Shown here piece by piece: positions 55,340 through 64,000 of a DNA stretch of 64,000 bases; the first letter of the stretch is position 1; the number at the start of each line of letters is the position of its first letter. The DNA comes from Pirellulales bacterium. Its GTDB lineage: Bacteria > Planctomycetota > Planctomycetia > Pirellulales > UBA1268. The stretch is from the NCBI GenBank assembly GCA_016776925.1, contig JADHSL010000002.1, forward strand, positions 1 to 64,000, written 5' to 3'. The position numbers were made by a program, and so were the translations under genes. Below the pieces are notes generated by a model. The model worked only from the letters and a program-made list of their open reading frames with translations. It was not told the DNA's origin and made no database searches.

Positions 55340-56020
55340 ATGCCACGGCGCCACCCTAAAAAGCCACCAAAAGACCTCGATCTTTCACGGAATTTGCGGG
55401 TCCTAGCTGACCTGGAATCCCCTCTTGATCCGACAACACTCTTTTGTCAATCAGGCCCTGTTGAATTGGAAGTCGGAACAGGAAAAGGGATGTTTTTAAC
55501 TTCCGTTACCTCAGCAAGCCCAGATCGAAATTTTTTAGGAATTGAGGTAAGCGCTGGCTACGCCAGAATGGCTGCCTCGCGATTAGCCTCATCAAATACG
55601 GCAAACGGTGTTGTTCTTCACGGCGATGCCATGGATCTGGTCCGACATTCGCTCCCCAACGCATCGTTATCGGGAGTCCACGTTTATTTCCCAGACCCGT
55701 GGTGGAAAGCCCGGCATCGGAAACGCCGAATCTTAAATCCAGAATTTCTCGAACATGCTGGTCGGATCATGCAATCTGGGTCACAGCTTCATATCTGGAC
55801 TGATGTTGAAGAGTATTTTCATGAAGCGACGAGCGCTGTCGATGATACTTCACTATTCGACCAACAGTCTGATGAGTCTCCAGGTGGTCCGGAAACCACA
55901 TACCGCACTCATTTTGAGCGACGCACGCGACTTGCAGGTGCTCCCGTATGGAGAGCTGTTTTTGGACGCAACGAAACACCGCCTCAGAAAAGTCGACTTA
56001 TAGCAAAACGGCTCGGCTGA
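55340..56020 (+). CDS. trmB: tRNA (guanine-N7)-methyltransferase
   Basis: TrmB makes m7G46 in the variable loop of tRNAs. The 226-residue SAM-dependent enzyme has motif I VELEVGTGKGMFL, NFLGIEVSAGYARMA, the catalytic and substrate-binding VYFPDPWWKARHRKRRI, and LHIWTDVEEYF near the end. The short basic N-terminus (MPRRHPKKPPKDLDLSRN) may contact RNA. ATG at 55340 is the natural start; a frame extension to 55271 would overlap the FabZ-like gene. No obvious ribosome-binding site. It converges with the CorC-like gene, 40 bases away. Confidence 0.94.
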   Translation: MPRRHPKKPPKDLDLSRNLRVLADLESPLDPTTLFCQSGPVELEVGTGKGMFLTSVTSASPDRNFLGIEVSAGYARMAASRLASSNTANGVVLHGDAMDLVRHSLPNASLSGVHVYFPDPWWKARHRKRRILNPEFLEHAGRIMQSGSQLHIWTDVEEYFHEATSAVDDTSLFDQQSDESPGGPETTYRTHFERRTRLAGAPVWRAVFGRNETPPQKSRLIAKRLG

Positions 56021-56060
56021 TTGAATTCATCGCAGTCTGTACTGGAAAATCACTATGATT

Positions 56061-57374
56061 TCAGAGCGTCTTTTTGCTGTCTGTGGTTACTCGTTGAACA
56101 AGAAGGCGGTCAATCCGCCGACCATCCATATCAACAACCTCGATTAATAAGCCATTCCATCGAAAGGCATCACCAACTGACGGAATCTTTTCAAGTTCAT
56201 CGAGAACGAGGCCAGAAACAGTCGAGTAATCCCGTGATCCCCCAGGATCAGGAAGGGCCATCCGACCAAAAAGGTCATCAACCGCAAGACTACCATCAAC
56301 AAGCCACGATCCATCTTCTCTTTGAACAAATTCGCTGTTTCGGTCGTGATCATGTTCATCTCGAATTTCCCCGACAAGCTCTTCCATGACATCTTCCAAA
56401 GTGACTAGTCCCTCTGTGCCACCGTATTCATCTAAGACTATTGCTAACTGATTCCGTTCTTTTTGAAAAAGTTCAAGGAGGCGATCAAGCGGCATGGTCT
56501 CAGGAACAAAAAGAGCTTTATGCATCATCTTTCTCAACTCGATCGGCCATCCCATCCAATTCTGCCGAAGGACATCACGAATCGAAACATAACCAAGAAT
56601 TTGGTCCAGAGATCCTTCATAGACAGGCAACCTTGAGTAACCCGCCATTGCTATAGCCCCCAAAACCTGATCACCTGGCGTATCGATATCGATAGCATCA
56701 AGATCAATCCGTGGTCGCATGATGTCCCGTACCGTTCGCTCACCTAATCGCAAGGCTTCTGCTGCAACCGCCTGCTCAACAGCTTCAAGAACACCCTCTG
56801 CTCTACCTGCCTCCAAAAGATGCTCAATGTCATCGACAGAAACACTTGGCTCATCTTGCTTGTGCGCCCGAAGCATAAACAAAACAGCTGATGTTGAAAC
56901 CCCCATGAGCCATACAAGGGGACGCGTCACGGAGGCAAAAACCTGCATAACTGGGGCCGCAAAGCGGGCAACATCTTCAGCACGACGCAACGCCAAACGC
57001 TTTGGAACAAGCTCTCCAAAAAGTAGCGTACAGAAAGAAAGCAATACTACGAATGTAGTTAGAGCGACTGAATGCGCGATGGGCTGAATTGCCAGCGGTC
57101 CGTTAGCAGCCAACCAGTTGGCTATATTGCTCACTACCTGACTGCCACCATAAGCAGCGGCAAGAGTCCCAACTAATGTGATACCGATCTGAACAGTGGG
57201 CAAGAATTTATCTGGACTACTTGCCAGATCAAGCGCTTTCCGAGCCGCTTGGTCACCATGTTCAGAAAGGCGTCGCAATCGTCCCTTCCGACTCGCGACA
57301 ATTGCCATTTCAGCACCCGAAAAAAAACCGTTTGCCAGAATCAAAACGAAAACGATCAGTAGTTGCTCGACCAT
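56061..57374 (-). CDS. CNNM/CorC-family CBS-domain membrane protein
   Basis: A 437-residue HlyC/CorC-family protein. An N-terminal CNNM (DUF21) domain with four hydrophobic segments (LLIVFVLILANGFFSGAEMA, then GITLVGTLAAAYGG and LLFGELVPKRLALRR) is followed by a CBS pair (about 215-335, including RDIMRPRIDLDAID and IVLDEYGGTEGLVTLEDVME) and a C-terminal CorC/HlyC transporter-associated domain (about 350-430). Relatives are linked to magnesium or cobalt export and called hemolysins historically. It begins 7 bases after the proB stop, so the two share an operon. Confidence 0.92.
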   Translation of the reverse strand: MVEQLLIVFVLILANGFFSGAEMAIVASRKGRLRRLSEHGDQAARKALDLASSPDKFLPTVQIGITLVGTLAAAYGGSQVVSNIANWLAANGPLAIQPIAHSVALTTFVVLLSFCTLLFGELVPKRLALRRAEDVARFAAPVMQVFASVTRPLVWLMGVSTSAVLFMLRAHKQDEPSVSVDDIEHLLEAGRAEGVLEAVEQAVAAEALRLGERTVRDIMRPRIDLDAIDIDTPGDQVLGAIAMAGYSRLPVYEGSLDQILGYVSIRDVLRQNWMGWPIELRKMMHKALFVPETMPLDRLLELFQKERNQLAIVLDEYGGTEGLVTLEDVMEELVGEIRDEHDHDRNSEFVQREDGSWLVDGSLAVDDLFGRMALPDPGGSRDYSTVSGLVLDELEKIPSVGDAFRWNGLLIEVVDMDGRRIDRLLVQRVTTDSKKTL

Positions 57375-57381
57375 CGTTAGG

Positions 57382-58575
57382 TTAGTTTCGTGATTCTTGG
57401 GTTAGTGGTGGGTGGCTTCGTGAAGTAGGTTCTTCACGGCATATTACTACTAAATCATCTCGGTGTATTACTTCGTCGCACGCGCAAACGCCAAGGATTT
57501 CTAAAACTCTGTCAGTCTTCAGGCCTCGTATCCGATCAAGATCACTTGACCCATAGTTCACAAGCCCACGCGCAAAACAACTACCATCAGTTGTTTCAAG
57601 TGTCACAACATCACCAACGACAAAATCTCCGGATACAGCCAGCACGCCAGCCGGTAATAAACTGCTACCTCGCTCAAGGACAGCATGCTTCGCACCCGCA
57701 TCAACAACAAGTTTACCCGATACTGATGCAGACCACCCCAGCCAGCGTTTCTTCGCAGGCATCAGATCATTTTTGCCAAGAAAAAAAGTACCTACATCGT
57801 GTCCCTGTACAAGTTCCTGCAAAATGGATTCTTGTCTGCCTGAACCAATAAAGCAGTGAATACCAGCCTCATTCACTGTTTTCGCCGCCTTTAACTTGCT
57901 GGCCATGCCACCCTTGGAAATACCCCCTGAACAATCATGCACCATCGACTCAATCGTTGAATCTATTTCACGTACCGTCGAGATCCGCTGTGCCTCTGGA
58001 TTCTTTGGATCCTGATCAAATAATCCCTCCACATCCGAGAGCAACACCAGAGCATCTGCACCTAGAAGGGTTGCGACTAATGCTGCTAACTGATCATTAT
58101 CACCAAAAGTTGTCTGAAGTTCAGCTGTACTGACCGAATCATTCTCATTAATGATCGGAATTGCACCATATTTAAGAAGAGACCGAAGTGTATTTCGGAT
58201 ATTTAAATATCGACCCCTGTCATGCATGTCATCCGCAACAAGAAGCAACTGCGCCACATGCCGGCCGAAGCTTCCCAACGAACGCTCATATGCCTCTGTA
58301 AGACAACTCTGGCCGACTGCGGCAACCGCCTGCAATTCAGGGAGTGTGCACGGACGAGTGCTTAATCCAAGGCGGCCCATCCCAGCCCCAACTGCCCCAG
58401 AACTCACAACAACTATTTTTTTTCCACTCGTGAGAAGTTCGTGACATTGCTGCCCAATCTTTTCAACTCGTCCGACATCGAGAAGTCCCTCCTCGGTAGT
58501 GAGAACACGAGAACCAATCTTCACAACAACAAGTTGCGCGGACTGCACAGCCTCCTGTCTTTGTGGATTGATCAT
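57382..58575 (-). CDS. proB: Glutamate 5-kinase
   Basis: ProB phosphorylates glutamate in the first step of proline synthesis and is normally inhibited by proline. The 397-residue protein has the amino-acid-kinase domain (LVVVKIGSRVL, VVSSGAVGAGM, INENDSVSTAEL, FGDNDQLAALVATLLGAD, GGMASKLKAAKT) and a C-terminal PUA domain (about 285-375, beginning LVVDAGAKHAVLERGSSLLP), as in full-length bacterial ProB. ATG at 58575 is preferred to TTG at 58602. proA is not nearby. The CorC-like gene follows within 7 bases; purF is 187 bases upstream. Confidence 0.94.
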   Translation of the reverse strand: MINPQRQEAVQSAQLVVVKIGSRVLTTEEGLLDVGRVEKIGQQCHELLTSGKKIVVVSSGAVGAGMGRLGLSTRPCTLPELQAVAAVGQSCLTEAYERSLGSFGRHVAQLLLVADDMHDRGRYLNIRNTLRSLLKYGAIPIINENDSVSTAELQTTFGDNDQLAALVATLLGADALVLLSDVEGLFDQDPKNPEAQRISTVREIDSTIESMVHDCSGGISKGGMASKLKAAKTVNEAGIHCFIGSGRQESILQELVQGHDVGTFFLGKNDLMPAKKRWLGWSASVSGKLVVDAGAKHAVLERGSSLLPAGVLAVSGDFVVGDVVTLETTDGSCFARGLVNYGSSDLDRIRGLKTDRVLEILGVCACDEVIHRDDLVVICREEPTSRSHPPLTQESRN

Positions 58576-58762
58576 AACTTGAACACTGGGTGTACTGGTC
58601 AAAAAGTAATTAACTACACAATCGCAAAACCATTATTGTGGATTCTAAAAGAATTCCTGAAAGGCTTTAGATCACTGGACATGTGGCTCTTCCCTGTCAG
58701 CTTTTTTTGTCGCGAATTATCGACTTCATAAAAGCGGTCAAACGGTACACAGCACCAATTAT

Positions 58763-60286
58763 TCATACGTCATTATGCACATTGATAAGAGACGCATCAG
58801 TGCGAGCAGTTGAATCGGAGCCGAATCGAGAAGTATCGTTCCGGCTAGCGGCCACTCTCTCCATATAGGCTGCATCGATATCACCTGTTACATACTTACC
58901 ATCAAAAACTGAACATTCGAAGGTTTCGATTTCTCGATTCCCAGCCTGCGAACACTCTACCAAGTCGTCGAGATCTTGGTACACAAGCCAGTCTGCATTA
59001 ATGACTTCAGCGACTTCCTCGTCCGTACGATTGAAAGCTACAAGCTCCTCAGAGGTCGGCATATCTATTCCGTAAACATTTGGAAAACGTACAGCTGGAG
59101 CTGCGGAACAGAAATACACCTTCTGCGCACCTGCATCACGTGCCATCTCAATGATCTGCGAACACGTAGTTCCCCGGACGATTGAGTCATCAACAAGGCA
59201 GACCACCTTGTCTTTAAACTCTAATGATACCGGACTCAGCTTTTGCCTGACACTTTTCTTCCGAACAGCCTGCCCCGGCATGATGAAAGTACGACCTATA
59301 TAACGATTCTTAATAAAACCTTCCCGATAGGGCACGCCCAGACTTTCTGCAAGTGACATCGCAGAGGTCCGACCAGAATCCGGGATAGGCATAACAACGT
59401 CGATGTCATGATCAGGACGATTACGCATTATTTTTTCTGCTAGTTTTGTTCCCATACGAAGTCTTGTTTTATAAACAGAAACTTCATCAACTATTGAGTC
59501 TGGTCTCGCCAGATACACATGCTCGAAAATACAAGGCGTGAGTGATGCGTGGTCAGAACATTGACGCATATGGCAGTTGTTGTGCGTATCAAAGAAGACT
59601 GCTTCTCCTGGAGCAACATCTCGCTCAACCTCAAAGCCCTGAGAAACCAAGGCCACCGACTCTGACGCAACCATGAAGTCCCGGCCAGCATCTTTATTTT
59701 TTTTGGAACCAAAAATTAGGGGCCTAATTCCGAATGGGTCACGGAAACCAACTATGCCATACCCAGTGATCATTGCGACCACAGCATACGCTCCTCGACA
59801 ACGATTATGAACACTACGAACCGCTTCAAACACGCCCTCTGGCGTGAGCTTTTGCTGGCCGACTTTATGCAATTCATGCGCAAACACATTCAAAATTACT
59901 TCGCTGTCACTCGATGTATTGATATGCCTCAAGTCGGACTTATAAAGCTCTTCTTCCAACTCATCGGAATTCGTGAGATTGCCATTATGAGCGAGGGCAA
60001 TCCCATACGGTGAGTTGACATAAAACGGCTGGGACTCCGCGGAGCTGTTACAGCCTGCAGTTGGGTACCGCACATGGCCAATACCCATAGGACCGACAAG
60101 CCGGCGCATGTGATCTTGGCGAAAAACGTCGTAGACCATCCCATTCGATTTTCGTAACGACACCCTGTCTTCTGCACAGGTCATAATGCCCGCGGCATCT
60201 TGCCCTCGATGCTGAAGCACTGTTAAGGCATCATAAAGATTTTGATTCACATCTTCATGAGCAACTATCCCAACAATACCGCACAT
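58763..60286 (-). CDS. purF: Amidophosphoribosyltransferase
   Basis: PurF catalyses the first committed step of purine synthesis, from PRPP and glutamine. The 507-residue protein starts MCGIVGIVAHEDV, so Cys2 becomes the N-terminal glutaminase nucleophile without a propeptide. Other marks are DAAGIMTC, VRYPTAGCNSSAESQPFYVN, and the PRPP loop VCLVDDSIVRGTT. The segment VRFPNVYGIDMPT has Asn where Fe-S PurF proteins have a cluster Cys, so this is the E. coli-like type lacking the cluster. Upstream is a 339-base gene-free region that may hold its promoter; no PurR-like operator was recognised. Confidence 0.96.
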   Translation of the reverse strand: MCGIVGIVAHEDVNQNLYDALTVLQHRGQDAAGIMTCAEDRVSLRKSNGMVYDVFRQDHMRRLVGPMGIGHVRYPTAGCNSSAESQPFYVNSPYGIALAHNGNLTNSDELEEELYKSDLRHINTSSDSEVILNVFAHELHKVGQQKLTPEGVFEAVRSVHNRCRGAYAVVAMITGYGIVGFRDPFGIRPLIFGSKKNKDAGRDFMVASESVALVSQGFEVERDVAPGEAVFFDTHNNCHMRQCSDHASLTPCIFEHVYLARPDSIVDEVSVYKTRLRMGTKLAEKIMRNRPDHDIDVVMPIPDSGRTSAMSLAESLGVPYREGFIKNRYIGRTFIMPGQAVRKKSVRQKLSPVSLEFKDKVVCLVDDSIVRGTTCSQIIEMARDAGAQKVYFCSAAPAVRFPNVYGIDMPTSEELVAFNRTDEEVAEVINADWLVYQDLDDLVECSQAGNREIETFECSVFDGKYVTGDIDAAYMERVAASRNDTSRFGSDSTARTDASLINVHNDV

Positions 60287-60625
60287 GTGTTTCTCGCGCT
60301 GTGAACTAGATATGCCTCAACCGCAATTAATTGAACTACTGCCGTTTTTTTGAACATTCAGGACAATCGCAACAAATTCGACTCACTCATTAACTCACGA
60401 CCGTATCTTACCAGCAATTCAAAGGACTGAAAAAACTTTGTGCGTAGTAAAAATTTTTTGTTTAAAAAACAGGACACGGAATACCCGCAGGCTTTTCCCG
60501 AAAACCACCCTCGCGCGTCACACATGCCAGCTTACCCACAGGGCCAACTTCCCAGTTGGCTACAAGACGAATGAAAAACGTCGCTGCTAGAGGCATTAAT
60601 TACAGCATATAAGCTGAGAATTGCT
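60287..60625. other. 339-base gene-free region with a hairpin
   Basis: No convincing gene or known RNA seen. It lies upstream of purF and downstream of the next minus-strand gene. A perfect hairpin GCCAACT-TCCC-AGTTGGC lies at 60543-60560, about 65 bases past the upstream stop codon, and could mark a transcript end, though no U-tract follows. An A/T-rich patch lies at 60450-60470. The purF promoter should be here. Confidence 0.4.
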
Positions 60626-62167
60626 TTAGGTCCTGTCCAGAACGTCGTCGAGAATAAAGGGTTGCGGAAATGGCTCGTCTAGCTGCTCGAGCAACTCGCG
60701 ATAGGTACCAATGATCTCGATAATATCTTCCTGGGTCATCGCATCCTTACGAAGTACATCCGAGTCATCCAGCACTTTACGCCACGCTTTGAAGGCTTCC
60801 TCAAATGCCTGCTTCGCTGGCTGCAGACGAGCCTCCTCGTAATCTTTCTCTGCTCGCCACGTCGCCTCACGTGCCTGCAAGGCTAAATCGGTGACACTCA
60901 TCTCACACGTTGCCCGCCAGTAATCAAAATTCACAATATCTCGATACCGATTGATGATATCTGCAGTTTCAGTGGCCTCTACATACTCCTCAGCAAGACG
61001 CTTCGCTTTGGCACGAGTCTCTGGAGCCGCATTTTGAGCAACTATTCGCCACGTGACTTTCATTTTCCTTTGTGCGTCTGCTACCAGTTGTTGCTCTTGC
61101 TCTGTCCGGTCCAAGGGAGGGACCTGCAATGCCGACCTTTGCTCCTCACTCAACGCGCTCTCTCGATCAGACTCCATTTCAGCAAACTTCCCCGGGAGTA
61201 GTTCCTCCAGTTGTTTTGCCAAGCGTTCTGCTCGGGCTAACTCGGCCTCTCGCAGCCCCAAGCGAATCGGGACGTCCCAACTTGTTGGGATCTGTCTCAC
61301 AGCAAATCGTCGCATTTCCTCGGCCGCCAGTTCCCAACCGTCTCTTGCTTTATCATCAAAAACACCATCTGATTCCAATGCACGGGCGTAATTGATCGCT
61401 GTCATCATTGGCTCAGAATGAAAGATTAATGGCGTCGTTTTAAGCGGCGCACCTGAGTCAACAAGTTTTTGCGCTGCCAGATACTTCTCACGACCAACTA
61501 ACCAGTTATCTCGTTCGATAAGCGTTCTGCCAGGACGATCTCTCTCATGAAAATCGTCGTCTGCCTTAAAAAGACGACGGTACTGGATTTTCTCATCTGC
61601 ACGACCAATCTTTTGCCCGATAAACCATCCCATTCGTCCAAGCAACCGCGGTTCACGGGTGTTAAAGAAAACCCCCTGCCTGAGAAATTCAATACCTTTC
61701 ATAACCCACGCATAGCGGTCGTGATAATCATCAAATTGAACTGAAATATTGTAAGAAAGATTATGAGCCTGGAAGTCCCAGACTGAATAAAAGTTGGGTT
61801 GCAGTTTTGTCATCTGTTCCAAAACAGCCGACAAATTTGTCCAATCTTCGACTTTCTTGTAGAAGTTCGCTCGATCCCAAAGCAGCGTCACTGCAATGTT
61901 TTTCAGCCCAAGTGTTGCTAATCGCATCGTTTCACTCGTTGGATCAATTTCTCCCAAGTCAGCTTGAGACAGTTGTGCTTCTGTCCTGAGCCGTGCCAGG
62001 TAACCACCAGGATTAGAAGAATCACGGGGCTGACTCAGGGCAGAGAGCGGCACAAGCAGGACCGCTATCAGCACGAGTGCTACAAGTGTATCTGGCCGCA
62101 ACCCAAGCCAAGAACCTCTATCCTGATGTTTCGATTGCGTAGGATGACTACTATTTCTTTCAGTCAT
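60626..62167 (-). CDS. Membrane-anchored protein partner of an ABC permease
   Basis: A 513-residue protein with one membrane segment (about 27-45, TLVALVLIAVLLVPLSALSQ) and a mostly helical extracytoplasmic body rich in Trp, Arg and Glu (GLKNIAVTLLWDRANFYKKV, WTNLSAVLEQMTKLQPNFYS). Parts look like tetratricopeptide-type helices, but no repeats are clear enough to call. No family recognised. The start overlaps the upstream ABC permease stop as ATGA (62164-62167), so the two are co-translated and probably form one complex. The ATPase would be outside the window. Confidence 0.75.
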   Translation of the reverse strand: MTERNSSHPTQSKHQDRGSWLGLRPDTLVALVLIAVLLVPLSALSQPRDSSNPGGYLARLRTEAQLSQADLGEIDPTSETMRLATLGLKNIAVTLLWDRANFYKKVEDWTNLSAVLEQMTKLQPNFYSVWDFQAHNLSYNISVQFDDYHDRYAWVMKGIEFLRQGVFFNTREPRLLGRMGWFIGQKIGRADEKIQYRRLFKADDDFHERDRPGRTLIERDNWLVGREKYLAAQKLVDSGAPLKTTPLIFHSEPMMTAINYARALESDGVFDDKARDGWELAAEEMRRFAVRQIPTSWDVPIRLGLREAELARAERLAKQLEELLPGKFAEMESDRESALSEEQRSALQVPPLDRTEQEQQLVADAQRKMKVTWRIVAQNAAPETRAKAKRLAEEYVEATETADIINRYRDIVNFDYWRATCEMSVTDLALQAREATWRAEKDYEEARLQPAKQAFEEAFKAWRKVLDDSDVLRKDAMTQEDIIEIIGTYRELLEQLDEPFPQPFILDDVLDRT

Positions 62168-63993
62168 GATGCCACCTCGCGGGCTTTAAGGATGAATGCT
62201 CCAGCAATGAAAAATGCTACAAGATACCCGAGTGTTTCAAATGCGTGCTGACCAATCAGATTCAGTGGGATGTCAAAACCACTCGCTACGAAATTACTTG
62301 TTCCTAATTCTGACAAAGATGGAAACAAGGATGCGGCGAGCCGCATTGGTGCAAGCAAAAACGTGTCTATTGTTTTCATAGCTGTCACAAAAGGCGTTTG
62401 ATCTAACTCCACAACGATACTCGCCTGAGTGACGATCCTATACAGAGATTCAATAGGGCCACCACCGGGCATTTCAAAGCTATCGCCTGTCAACTGCGCA
62501 TCGAAGAGACCTTCGATAAAACTACGGAACTGACCAATCAGTACGATGGACAAGGTTGCCAGCAAGGCGACCGGTCCTGCAAGAAATGTACTGAACATGA
62601 CTCCAATTGCTGCGACTAAAAGCATTGCAAACCAAATCCCCAAACAACTCTTTGCATAATTCAGAACAAACGAACCATTACCACTGCGAAGATAAAAATC
62701 CGCCTGTGCGACACCGTAATACTGTGCTGGTTCGAGACACTGCAGCACAATCTCTACTCTACCGTCAGAGATAATGTCACTAAACAAATCGACTTTTCTT
62801 GTCCCTCCGTCGGCTGACGTTGCGACCAAAGTTCTCGGTATCAGGAGGGAATCAATGGTGAATTCTTTGGCTGTGAAATAAATCGGATCGCTCTGTAATC
62901 CCGTTGAGGGATTCCGGACACGGACACTCCCAGCAATACCCTTCTCAATGTCTCCCTTATAGGTTCTGAACACCCGGACAATCATTTCAAGGGGCAAGCC
63001 CTGTGGAAACTCTGATGGTGTAATACCATCAAATGTCCAGATTGCCGCAGCCAGAGAACCACCCTCAATGTATTGACGATAGGACCATTCTGCCCCAACG
63101 CTTATCCCCTTGTCGCTCGGCCGACCTTCTCGATCAAGAAAGCGTAACGTGCCGCGCAGCGGCCTTCTCGCCTCAAGCAGACCTTCGACTGAACCGACTT
63201 TGTAACGAGCAGTTTCTCCAGTACCGCCTATGCGTTGGATCGCATGCCTGTGGCCTTGGGTCGTATCTGTTGCGCCATTCCCATTTGCATCAAGTTCGAC
63301 ACGGTGCCGATGTCCACGATCAAGACTGGTACGACCCTCGAAACCCGTCACACGGCCATTTTCTAGTCGCTCTTCCAGAAGGTCGGCTCCAGACACTTGG
63401 TGACTGTGACTGACACTTCGCACAACAAAGGCCCAACCGACGCCTCCCATGATCACAAGCAGGACAGTACCGACAATAGAAAACCCAAGTATTCTTCCGA
63501 AGACAATCTCGCCAGTGCGAACCGGTTTGGTTGTCACCGTCTGAATGGCCTTCGCCTTGACATCAGCAGGCAGACTAAAAACGGAAAGCACTAAAACCAC
63601 CAGGCAAACTAAGAGATTTGTGGCAGAAAGAATAAAACCTAAATAAAGCTTTCCCGGATTAACACTTTGTGGGTCCAGAAACCAACCAGCAAACAAGACA
63701 ATGACGGCAAAAAGGCCAAGGACAATAAGCACGTTACGGCGAAGTGATTCTTGAATCGCTAAACGCGCCAAGGCCCAAATACGACGCATCGACATGCCAA
63801 GAAGATCTGTTATCCCAGCCAGCACGCCCCGATAAACGCGATCGCCAGCCGCGAGTGGTCCGGAAACGGCTGACATCGAAACCCACGCCAAGAGAGCTGC
63901 GAAGACAGAAACTAAAAACGCAACCAGCATGTAGGATGCAAGTGCGGGGCCAAACCAAGTAACGAATGTTGGTATTTCCTGTTCAAGAACCAT
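62164..63993 (-). CDS. ABC-2-like transporter permease with a large extracytoplasmic domain
   Basis: A 609-residue membrane protein. After N-terminal segments near 15-45 come two more (about 89-106 and 116-140), the conserved ABC-permease-like stretch VKAKAIQTVTTKPVRTGEIV, then a further segment near 170-190. A roughly 250-residue extracytoplasmic domain follows, with His clusters (SHSHQ, GHRHRVELDANGNGATDTTQ, GHRHAI) that look like a metal site, and four or five C-terminal segments. ABC-2 permease fold inferred. Its ATPase is not in the window. The start ATG at 63993 is 7 bases from the window edge, so an upstream gene may be in the same operon. Confidence 0.75.
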   Translation of the reverse strand: MVLEQEIPTFVTWFGPALASYMLVAFLVSVFAALLAWVSMSAVSGPLAAGDRVYRGVLAGITDLLGMSMRRIWALARLAIQESLRRNVLIVLGLFAVIVLFAGWFLDPQSVNPGKLYLGFILSATNLLVCLVVLVLSVFSLPADVKAKAIQTVTTKPVRTGEIVFGRILGFSIVGTVLLVIMGGVGWAFVVRSVSHSHQVSGADLLEERLENGRVTGFEGRTSLDRGHRHRVELDANGNGATDTTQGHRHAIQRIGGTGETARYKVGSVEGLLEARRPLRGTLRFLDREGRPSDKGISVGAEWSYRQYIEGGSLAAAIWTFDGITPSEFPQGLPLEMIVRVFRTYKGDIEKGIAGSVRVRNPSTGLQSDPIYFTAKEFTIDSLLIPRTLVATSADGGTRKVDLFSDIISDGRVEIVLQCLEPAQYYGVAQADFYLRSGNGSFVLNYAKSCLGIWFAMLLVAAIGVMFSTFLAGPVALLATLSIVLIGQFRSFIEGLFDAQLTGDSFEMPGGGPIESLYRIVTQASIVVELDQTPFVTAMKTIDTFLLAPMRLAASLFPSLSELGTSNFVASGFDIPLNLIGQHAFETLGYLVAFFIAGAFILKAREVAS

Positions 63994-64000
63994 CGATTTC

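Noticed and set aside
60287-60625. Possible tRNA, small RNA or riboswitch upstream of purF
   Set aside because: No T-arm GTTCRANYC-like sequence and no recognised riboswitch pairing; only one isolated hairpin.

Overview
The window reads as ordinary chromosome of a Gram-negative, LPS-making bacterium, most likely a planctomycete (Pirellulales-like). This is inferred from family combinations: an LptD/OstA-like giant protein, an LptF/G permease, LpxK, a FabZ-like dehydratase, a fused GldF-GldG ABC protein with a DUF4340 partner, a DUF4175-like proline/glycine-rich membrane protein, a membrane-anchored prenyltransferase-fold protein, a DUF1570-like metallopeptidase, and a DUF1559-like sensor fused to an anti-sigma domain. 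Base composition looks near 48% GC by eye. I saw no rRNA, tRNA, CRISPR array, insertion sequence, integrase or prophage gene. Shine-Dalgarno sites are present for some genes and missing for many others.

Layout. 1-4.9 kb: tail of an unknown gene, aroB, a PAP2-family exported protein, recQ. 4.9-15 kb: a long minus-strand run carB > rlmKL > livK > livH > livM > livG-like. 15-18 kb: ahpD-like, a DUF971 protein overlapping a PaaK-like ligase, a PEGA lipoprotein. 18-25.6 kb (plus): PP2C phosphatase, LptF/LptG permease, sugar phosphate isomerase/epimerase, DUF1570-like metallopeptidase, transketolase. 25.7-32.9 kb: ECF sigma factor with its anti-sigma partner, an NCS2-like permease, and the LptD-like protein, whose 3' end overlaps the permease gene tail to tail. 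32.9-39.7 kb: MMPL transporter, pepA, pepF, fabH. 39.8-45.2 kb: ABC ATPase > GldFG fusion > DUF4340 protein. 45.3-50.3 kb: DUF4175-like protein with a 12 x 18 bp repeat, overlapping nadB. 50.5-56 kb: lpxK, ribosomal protein L33 on the other strand, prenyltransferase-fold protein, a small membrane protein, a 32-residue very basic protein, FabZ-like dehydratase, trmB. 56-64 kb (minus): purF, proB, CorC-like protein, then an ABC permease with its co-translated partner.

How the genes work together. Three themes stand out: outer-membrane and LPS biogenesis (LpxK, FabZ-like, FabH, LptF/G, LptD-like, MMPL), core metabolism (AroB, CarB, Tkt, NadB, ProB, PurF) and translation or RNA modification (RlmKL, TrmB, L33). 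The strongest anomaly is the last gene of the branched-chain amino acid (Liv) type transporter operon. It is a LivG homologue that has lost nearly every ATPase motif (Walker A, Q-loop, signature, H-switch) and carries about 175 extra residues with two membrane segments inside the nucleotide-binding domain. No LivF or other intact ATPase is encoded beside it. Two real short genes, L33 (55 aa) and a lysine/arginine-rich 32-aa protein, are below common gene-length cut-offs and easy to miss.
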